This document shows positions 42,656 to 46,663 of a stretch of DNA of 46,663 nucleotides, one piece after another (position 1 is the stretch's first letter; every line of letters begins with the position of its first letter). Made by a program: the position numbers and the translations under genes. Location of the stretch: positions 1 through 46,663 of the forward strand of contig CAYJLW010000028.1 of assembly GCA_964370965.1 (NCBI GenBank). Direction: 5' to 3'. This DNA is from CAYJLW01 sp964370965 (GTDB lineage Bacteria > Actinomycetota > Acidimicrobiia > UBA2766). The notes beneath the pieces were generated by a model that saw only the letters and a program-made list of their open reading frames with translations, did no database searches and was not told where the DNA came from.

Positions 42656-44089
42656 ATGGCCGACAACGTCGTGCAGCGGATCGTCAACTGGCTGCAGAAC
42701 TGGTTCGAGGACGGCGGCGACCCCGCCGAGGCCGCGGACGCGTTCGCTGCCGCCTTTCCCGAATGCTCGGCCACGACTCTGGCCGAGGCACAGGAGTACG
42801 CCGTGGTCCAGGGAGACGGCGCGGCAGCGAGCTATGCAGGACAGGTCATGGCGCAGAGCTCCTACTCGAGTCCCGGTGCTTCCGTGCATGCGGCGGTCGT
42901 TGCCCCGCCCGGGGCCTCGGTTGTCGTCAACCAGGTCGTGTACAACGCCGCCGGCCAGGCCTGCTCGACGGACGACCGGGGTGCCTTGTGCAACCCCGAC
43001 GGCTCCCCTGTGGACGTTCGCGGGGACGGCTGCCCGGACGTCTTCGACGAGGACGGCAATTCCGTCGACGCCGCCCCTCCCGTCGACGGGGGCGGGGCGG
43101 ACCAGGAGCCCGGCGGCGAAGCCGCCGACGGGCACGAAGACGTCGACGACCGCCTCGACCTCGTCGGCGACGAGGACGAGGACGAGGAGGCGCCCGGCGA
43201 CGGTGGCGGGGTCGCCGGCGACGTCGACGACGAAGGACTTCGGGACGCGGTTGAGCGGCTGCGGGCCGAGGCTGCCGAGCACACCGAGGCCGCCGAGGGC
43301 TACCGGCAGGAGTCGGAGACGAGGCGTGCCGATGCGGAGCGCTACGCAGCCCGGGCCGAGAGCCTGAAAGCCGAGGCCGACGCCAAGGTGGCCGAAGCCA
43401 AGGCCTTGGACGGCCCCGACCACGCGGAGCACTACATGGCCTTGATGGAGGAGGCCAAGACGCTGCGTCTGAAGGCGGCCGATCAAGCCAGGGTCGCGGA
43501 GACCGCTCGTGAGCGGGCCGAGGAGACGGAGGCCGCGGCTGCTCATCACGAGAGGGAGGCAGCCCGGATGAACGCCCGGGCGGACGAAGCGGAGGAGGAG
43601 ATGGACGCCGCCGCCGAGGCGGACCCCGCCGAGGCGGACTCCGGTGAGGCGCTCGACGAGGAGCCCGGTGCGGACGGGGACTTCGGGGGCGGCGCCGCTG
43701 CCGAGCCCGAGGCCGAGGCTGATGCCGAGTCCGATGTCGAGGGAGACTTCGGGGGTGGTGCCGCTGCTGCGGAGTCCGATGTCGAGGGGGACTTCGGCGA
43801 CGGTTCCCAGGGGGCAGAAGGACCGGATTCCGGTCTCCCTGCGCACGCCTCGGCCGAAGCCGACCACGCCATGCACTACGAGGACGGCCACGACGGCCAC
43901 GACAGCGCAAGTGGGCGCGAGGACCACGGGGCCCCCGGGCACGACCACGGGGCCCCGATGCCTGACACGCATCCGGAGGCTGTGCACGAGCCGGGGCCGG
44001 GGCCGGAGCCCGCTCACATGGCGGAGCATCCGGAGCCTGTGCACGAGCCGGAGCCGGAACCGGAGCCCGACCCGGTGAGCGGGTTCTGA
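42656..44089 (+). CDS. Acidic coiled-coil protein with IniB-like N-terminus
   Basis: 477 residues from ATG 42656 with AGAGGAG upstream. Residues 1-55 (VVQRIVNWLQNWFED, then DPAEAADAFAAAFPE) form an amphipathic helix pair like the conserved start of IniB proteins. Residues 56-140 are Ala/Val/Gly-rich with three later cysteines (103, 112, 126). About 140-190 is very acidic. About 193-318 is a long charged coiled coil. About 337-382 has three copies of a GDFGG-containing acidic repeat. The tail (395-477) is rich in His, Pro and Glu (e.g. VHEPEPEPEPDP). No signal peptide or membrane helix. Mycobacterial IniB also has a short conserved N-terminus followed by low-complexity sequence, but Gly/Ala rich rather than acidic. 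Likely a structural or scaffold partner of the GTPases. Strongly biased composition makes similarity searches hard. Confidence 0.75.
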   Translation: MADNVVQRIVNWLQNWFEDGGDPAEAADAFAAAFPECSATTLAEAQEYAVVQGDGAAASYAGQVMAQSSYSSPGASVHAAVVAPPGASVVVNQVVYNAAGQACSTDDRGALCNPDGSPVDVRGDGCPDVFDEDGNSVDAAPPVDGGGADQEPGGEAADGHEDVDDRLDLVGDEDEDEEAPGDGGGVAGDVDDEGLRDAVERLRAEAAEHTEAAEGYRQESETRRADAERYAARAESLKAEADAKVAEAKALDGPDHAEHYMALMEEAKTLRLKAADQARVAETARERAEETEAAAAHHEREAARMNARADEAEEEMDAAAEADPAEADSGEALDEEPGADGDFGGGAAAEPEAEADAESDVEGDFGGGAAAAESDVEGDFGDGSQGAEGPDSGLPAHASAEADHAMHYEDGHDGHDSASGREDHGAPGHDHGAPMPDTHPEAVHEPGPGPEPAHMAEHPEPVHEPEPEPEPDPVSGF

Positions 44090-44094
44090 TCACG

Positions 44095-44223
44095 ATGGCG
44101 CAACGGGACACCGGGGATCCCAGCCGGGGCTTCGCCCGGGCCGGCCACCGGGTGGCGGGTCTCACTCCGGATGACCGCAACAGGGCCGCACACAGCGCTG
44201 AGAGAGGACGAGACCCGACGTGA
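44095..44223 (+). CDS. Short ORF (42 aa) coupled to the Hsp70-like gene
   Basis: ATG 44095, five nt after the IniB-like stop, runs 42 codons to a TGA at 44221-44223 that overlaps the GTG start of the Hsp70-like gene (GTGA). The product would be basic and hydrophilic (MAQRDTGDPSRGFARAGHR at the start, GRDPT at the end). No family recognised. It fills the 130-bp gap exactly and would make the whole locus a chain of coupled genes, so it may be a small protein or a leader peptide for coupling. Ribosome binding site weak; no conservation evidence available. Confidence 0.45.
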   Translation: MAQRDTGDPSRGFARAGHRVAGLTPDDRNRAAHSAERGRDPT

Positions 44224-46154
44224 GCTACTGCCTCGGCATCGATCTCGGAACCACGTACCTGGCGGCCGCGATCGCCCGGGACGGGCGCGTCGAGATGGTC
44301 CCCCTGGGGAACCGGGCGATGTCGATCCCGTCGGTCGTCTGCCTCCGCGAGGACGCCACGGTGCTCGTCGGCGAGGCCGCCGAACGCCGTGCTGCCATCG
44401 AGCCGGCCAGGGTGGCGCGCGAGTTCAAGCGCCGTGTCGGAGACACCACGCCGATCATCGTGGGCGGGGCGCCCTACTCCGCGGAGGCGCTCATGGCGAA
44501 GCTCCTGCGACACGCTGTCGACGAGGTCGCCGAGCTCGAGGGCGGCCCACCGGAGCGTGTCGCCGTCACCCACCCGGCGAACTGGGGCCCTTACAAGAAG
44601 GACCTCCTCCACCAGGCGGTTCGCATCGCAGACGTCGAGAACGTGACGTATCTCAGCGAGCCCGAGGCGGCAGCGGCGTACTACGCGTCGCACGAGCGCG
44701 TCGAGCTCGGAGCGGTCGTCGCCGTCTACGACCTCGGGGGCGGGACCTTCGACGCCACCGTCTTGCGCAAGGCCGCCGACGGCTTCGAGATCCTCGGACG
44801 CCCGGAGGGCATCGAGCGCCTGGGCGGCATCGACTTCGACGAGGCCGTCTTCCAGCACGTGAGGGCTGTCGCAGGGGACGCGGTGTCCCAGCTCGACCCG
44901 GCGGATCCGAACGCGGTCTCTGCGGTCGCCCGGCTGCGCCAGGGCTGCGTCGATGCGAAGGAGGCGCTCTCGGGCGACACCGACGCGGTCGTCTCGGTGA
45001 CACTGCCCGGCATGCACACCGAAGTGCGCATCACTCGGGTCGAGTTCGAGGCCATGGTGGCGCCCAGGCTCGTCGAGACGATCGACGCGATGCGCCGTGC
45101 GCTGCGTTCCGCCGCCGTCGAGGGCAGCCACCTTTCCAGCGTCCTGCTCGTCGGGGGTTCGTCGCGCATGCCCCTCGTCGCGCATCTCGTGTCCGCCGAC
45201 CTCGACCGCCCGGTGAGCGTCGACGCGCACCCGAAGCACGCGGTCGCACTCGGTGCCGCGCTGGTCGCCGCAGACGCGGCGACGCCGGGCGCTCCGGTTG
45301 CGGAATCCGGTCCTGTCGAGGCGGTCCTGGCCCCCGCTGGGGTCGTGGCCGCAGGTGCCGCAGCCGAGACCCGTGTTCTGGCAACGGCCGGAGACGGCTC
45401 GGCGGCGGGCGTCCTGCCCGGCCGTCCGCTCGTCGGAGCGTCGGCGGGGGGGCCGACCGCACCCGATGCAGTCGCCGCCTCGGGCGGACCGTCGGCCCCG
45501 ACGGCACTCCCGCCCTTTCGAGCGTCGTCGCCCCAACCCGAGCCTCCTCACCGGGGGGCACATCGGGCGGTGTCACGGCACCGCTCGCACGGGTCGCGTC
45601 GTCGGTGGCACAAGGCCTTCGCCGTCGGGGCGGTCGCGGTCGTTCTTGCCGCGGCCGCTGCCGTCGCCACCTACGGGATCCTTGCCACCGGGAAGGGAGA
45701 CGAGTCGACCCGGGCTGCGAGCGCGGCTGTGTCGAAGGCGACGAGCGTTCCGTCGGGGCACGAGGGTCACGGCGGCGACCTCGGGACGAGCTGTGGGTCG
45801 CGGAAACTCTGCGTGCAGATCGAGGACGTCACGGTGAAGTCGGGTCGCTACGAGGTGGACTACGAGACCAGCGGCTTCACCGAGTCGCCGGACGTGGAGA
45901 CCGGGGACCACGTGCACTTCTACTGGAACGTGAACCCCGCCACCGGTGAGCCGCAGAGCGAGGCGCAATCCGGGGCGAACGTGCCCAAGAGCCGGCGCGG
46001 CTTCTACGTCGCCTACGGGGGCGGCTCCCCGTTCGCCGAGTTCACCGTGGAGGACAGACCGCAGGGGGCCACGGAGATCTGCGCTCTGAAGGCAGCGGGG
46101 GTACACGAGATCACGGAGAACTCCGGCACGTGCTTCCCCCTGCCGTCGAGTTGA
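44220..46154 (+). CDS. Membrane-anchored Hsp70-like ATPase without substrate-binding domain
   Basis: 644 residues from GTG 44220. The nucleotide-binding domain spans about 1-352: phosphate loop 1 GIDLGTTYLAAA (6-17), Lys70 in REFKRRVGD (the DnaK catalytic-lysine position), VAVTHPANWG, SEPEAAAAYY, phosphate loop 2 VYDLGGGTFDATV (169-181) and the adenosine motif LLVGGSSRMP (309-318). After it come a long Ala/Pro/Gly-rich linker (353-445), a basic stretch, one transmembrane helix (about 464-489), a Ser/Ala/His-rich stem, and an outer domain of about 120 residues with four cysteines (525, 531, 621, 638) suited to two disulphides. The DnaK substrate-binding beta-domain and lid are absent. By topology the ATPase is inside and the Cys domain outside. 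It is in an operon-like array with the dynamins. The outer domain matches nothing I recognise. Confidence 0.88.
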   Translation: MSYCLGIDLGTTYLAAAIARDGRVEMVPLGNRAMSIPSVVCLREDATVLVGEAAERRAAIEPARVAREFKRRVGDTTPIIVGGAPYSAEALMAKLLRHAVDEVAELEGGPPERVAVTHPANWGPYKKDLLHQAVRIADVENVTYLSEPEAAAAYYASHERVELGAVVAVYDLGGGTFDATVLRKAADGFEILGRPEGIERLGGIDFDEAVFQHVRAVAGDAVSQLDPADPNAVSAVARLRQGCVDAKEALSGDTDAVVSVTLPGMHTEVRITRVEFEAMVAPRLVETIDAMRRALRSAAVEGSHLSSVLLVGGSSRMPLVAHLVSADLDRPVSVDAHPKHAVALGAALVAADAATPGAPVAESGPVEAVLAPAGVVAAGAAAETRVLATAGDGSAAGVLPGRPLVGASAGGPTAPDAVAASGGPSAPTALPPFRASSPQPEPPHRGAHRAVSRHRSHGSRRRWHKAFAVGAVAVVLAAAAAVATYGILATGKGDESTRAASAAVSKATSVPSGHEGHGGDLGTSCGSRKLCVQIEDVTVKSGRYEVDYETSGFTESPDVETGDHVHFYWNVNPATGEPQSEAQSGANVPKSRRGFYVAYGGGSPFAEFTVEDRPQGATEICALKAAGVHEITENSGTCFPLPSS

Positions 46155-46423
46155 CGCCTCCGCGACCGCCGGCTCGTCCGGGGTACCGGCGAGACCAGGG
46201 CATCACCCGGCTCACCGAGCTAGCTGCCCGGATGGGTACCACCCAGTCTGCTGTCGCTCAGATGGAGGGCGGGGGCGTTCGTCGGAGCCTCGAGACGCTG
46301 GAGCGGCTGGCTGTGGCTGTCGGACGGGAACTCGTGGTCGGCGTGGGGGAGCGCCTCAGCGAGAATCGCTCGATCGCGAAGCTCATCAGCGACGGCCACG
46401 CCGTGGTCCGCAAAGCTGGCTGA
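46130..46423 (+). CDS. XRE-type helix-turn-helix protein, possibly truncated
   Basis: 97 residues if begun at GTG 46130 (25-nt overlap with the Hsp70-like gene); a TTG at 46151 is the alternative. RLTELAARMGTTQSAVAQMEG followed by SLETLERLAVAVGRELVVGVGE is a standard XRE helix-turn-helix (quoted as two motifs: ELAARMGTTQSAVAQMEG and LETLERLAVAVG). The first helix normally lies in 'LRxxRRxxGLTQ'; here YRRDQGITRL is present but the residues before it are Pro/Arg-rich and unlikely to be native, so the 5' end may have been lost or replaced. Such proteins are often antitoxins or phage-type repressors. No toxin is adjacent. Confidence 0.55.
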   Translation: MLPPAVELTPPRPPARPGYRRDQGITRLTELAARMGTTQSAVAQMEGGGVRRSLETLERLAVAVGRELVVGVGERLSENRSIAKLISDGHAVVRKAG

Positions 46424-46464
46424 TCCTGCCGGCGTGGTCAAGCCGCTGTCAGGGTCGGGCGAGG

Positions 46465-46623
46465 TCAGGGGCCGGGGTTGGTGAGGTGCCGGAGGCGGGG
46501 GTGGAGGCCGGGGGGGCCGTTGGGGAGGGGGCGGCCGTCGGGGCGGCGGAAGGTGAGGGTTTCTTCGGCGTTGCCGGTGATGGTGTAGCGGCCTTCGTGG
46601 TGGAGGGCGTGGTGGCGGGCGCA
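46465..46623 (-). pseudogene. Remnant of a DUF222/13E12-type HNH endonuclease (C-terminal 52 aa)
   Basis: Minus-strand reading from 46623 gives CARHHALHHEGRYTI, then a short strand and TFRRPDGRPLPNG, ending at TGA 46465-46467. The Cys-x2-His-His...His-His-Glu-Gly pattern is the end of the HNH zinc/catalytic motif in the 13E12 repeat family of actinobacterial HNH endonucleases. Directly upstream the frame meets TAG at 46624-46626 and the sequence changes character, so the gene has been cut at this point. These genes are often multicopy and are common insertion or recombination sites. Confidence 0.65.
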
Positions 46624-46624
46624 C

Positions 46625-46652
46625 TATGCCGACCGCCTGGTTATGCCGACCG
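46625..46652. repeat. Spaced direct repeats, possible mobile-element end
   Basis: TATGCCGACCG occurs at 46625-46635 and again at 46642-46652, a period of 17 bp, directly at the point where the HNH remnant stops. Multiple spaced copies of a short motif at an abrupt junction are typical of insertion-sequence ends; the element itself would lie beyond the window. Confidence 0.4.
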
Positions 46653-46663
46653 AGGTCGAGTTG

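Noticed and set aside
46220..46624. 134-codon minus-strand frame rich in Pro/Arg/His
   Set aside because: It is a frame-shifted shadow over the HNH remnant and the XRE ORF. The adjacent frame gives the recognisable HNH C-terminus instead.
39088..46651. Shared ATGCCGACCGC string upstream of the dynamin operon and at the right-edge repeats, considered as paired element ends
   Set aside because: Only 11 bp are shared in the same orientation, in a GC-rich genome. Not enough to call the locus a mobile element.

Overview
The window is about 46.7 kb of very GC-rich DNA, with heavy G/C use at third codon positions and many GTG starts and GTGA/ATGA stop-start overlaps. It also carries two F420-type genes (a coenzyme F420 hydrogenase/dehydrogenase beta-type flavoprotein at 19048-20262 and an NADPH:F420 reductase at 29277-29942), an iniA/iniC-like dynamin pair and class III cyclase/AAA-TPR signalling genes. 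Together these point to an actinomycete-type bacterium (Actinomycetota). Acidimicrobiia or a neighbouring deep class is my guess; no rRNA or tRNA in the window can settle it. One run of exactly 100 N (38805-38904) inside a tandem repeat shows this is a scaffolded draft assembly.

Layout. 1-2538: a VAO-type FAD oxidoreductase (cut by the window edge) coupled to a small SCP2-like gene, divergent from a DUF2249 gene that has a perfect 10-bp inverted repeat in its promoter region. 2610-10847: hybrid histidine kinase, class V aminotransferase-fold protein, class C beta-lactamase-type serine hydrolase, a hypothetical protein, an acyl-CoA dehydrogenase, and an MFS transporter fused to an N-terminal SRPBCC-like domain. 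10861-15817: a secreted alpha/beta hydrolase coupled to a methyltransferase on the minus strand, and a double-VOC protein coupled to a secreted PKD-glycosidase on the plus strand. 15863-21766: a strong two-tier hairpin, then a minus-strand run of MFS, CBS-citrate synthase fusion, F420-type iron-sulphur flavoprotein and DHA2-type MFS. 21859-31259: mostly housekeeping-like genes (hemerythrin, polyprenyl diphosphate synthase, amidase, ABC1/UbiB kinase, CinA/MoaB-like, VOC, phosphodiesterase, F420 reductase, two small membrane proteins). 31321-38572: class III cyclase-like protein, AAA-TPR ATPase, greA, a large uncharacterised helical-repeat protein and a metzincin-type lipoprotein protease.

The most interesting part is 39139-46154. 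Two dynamin-like GTPases resembling mycobacterial IniA and IniC overlap by 4 nt. They are followed by an acidic coiled-coil protein whose first ~55 residues look like an IniB-type N-terminus, a 42-codon ORF, and a membrane-anchored Hsp70-like ATPase. That ATPase has no substrate-binding domain; in its place it has one transmembrane helix and a cysteine-containing outer domain. The 42-codon ORF overlaps the Hsp70 start by GTGA. I read this as an iniBAC-like envelope/membrane-remodelling locus with a dedicated chaperone-type ATPase. The locus is bounded upstream by a tandem-repeat array containing the assembly gap, and downstream by an XRE-type ORF, a truncated HNH-endonuclease remnant and spaced direct repeats that look like a mobile-element junction.

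No CRISPR array, rRNA, tRNA or intact transposase was seen. All gene names come from motif recognition in the translated sequence, not from database searches.
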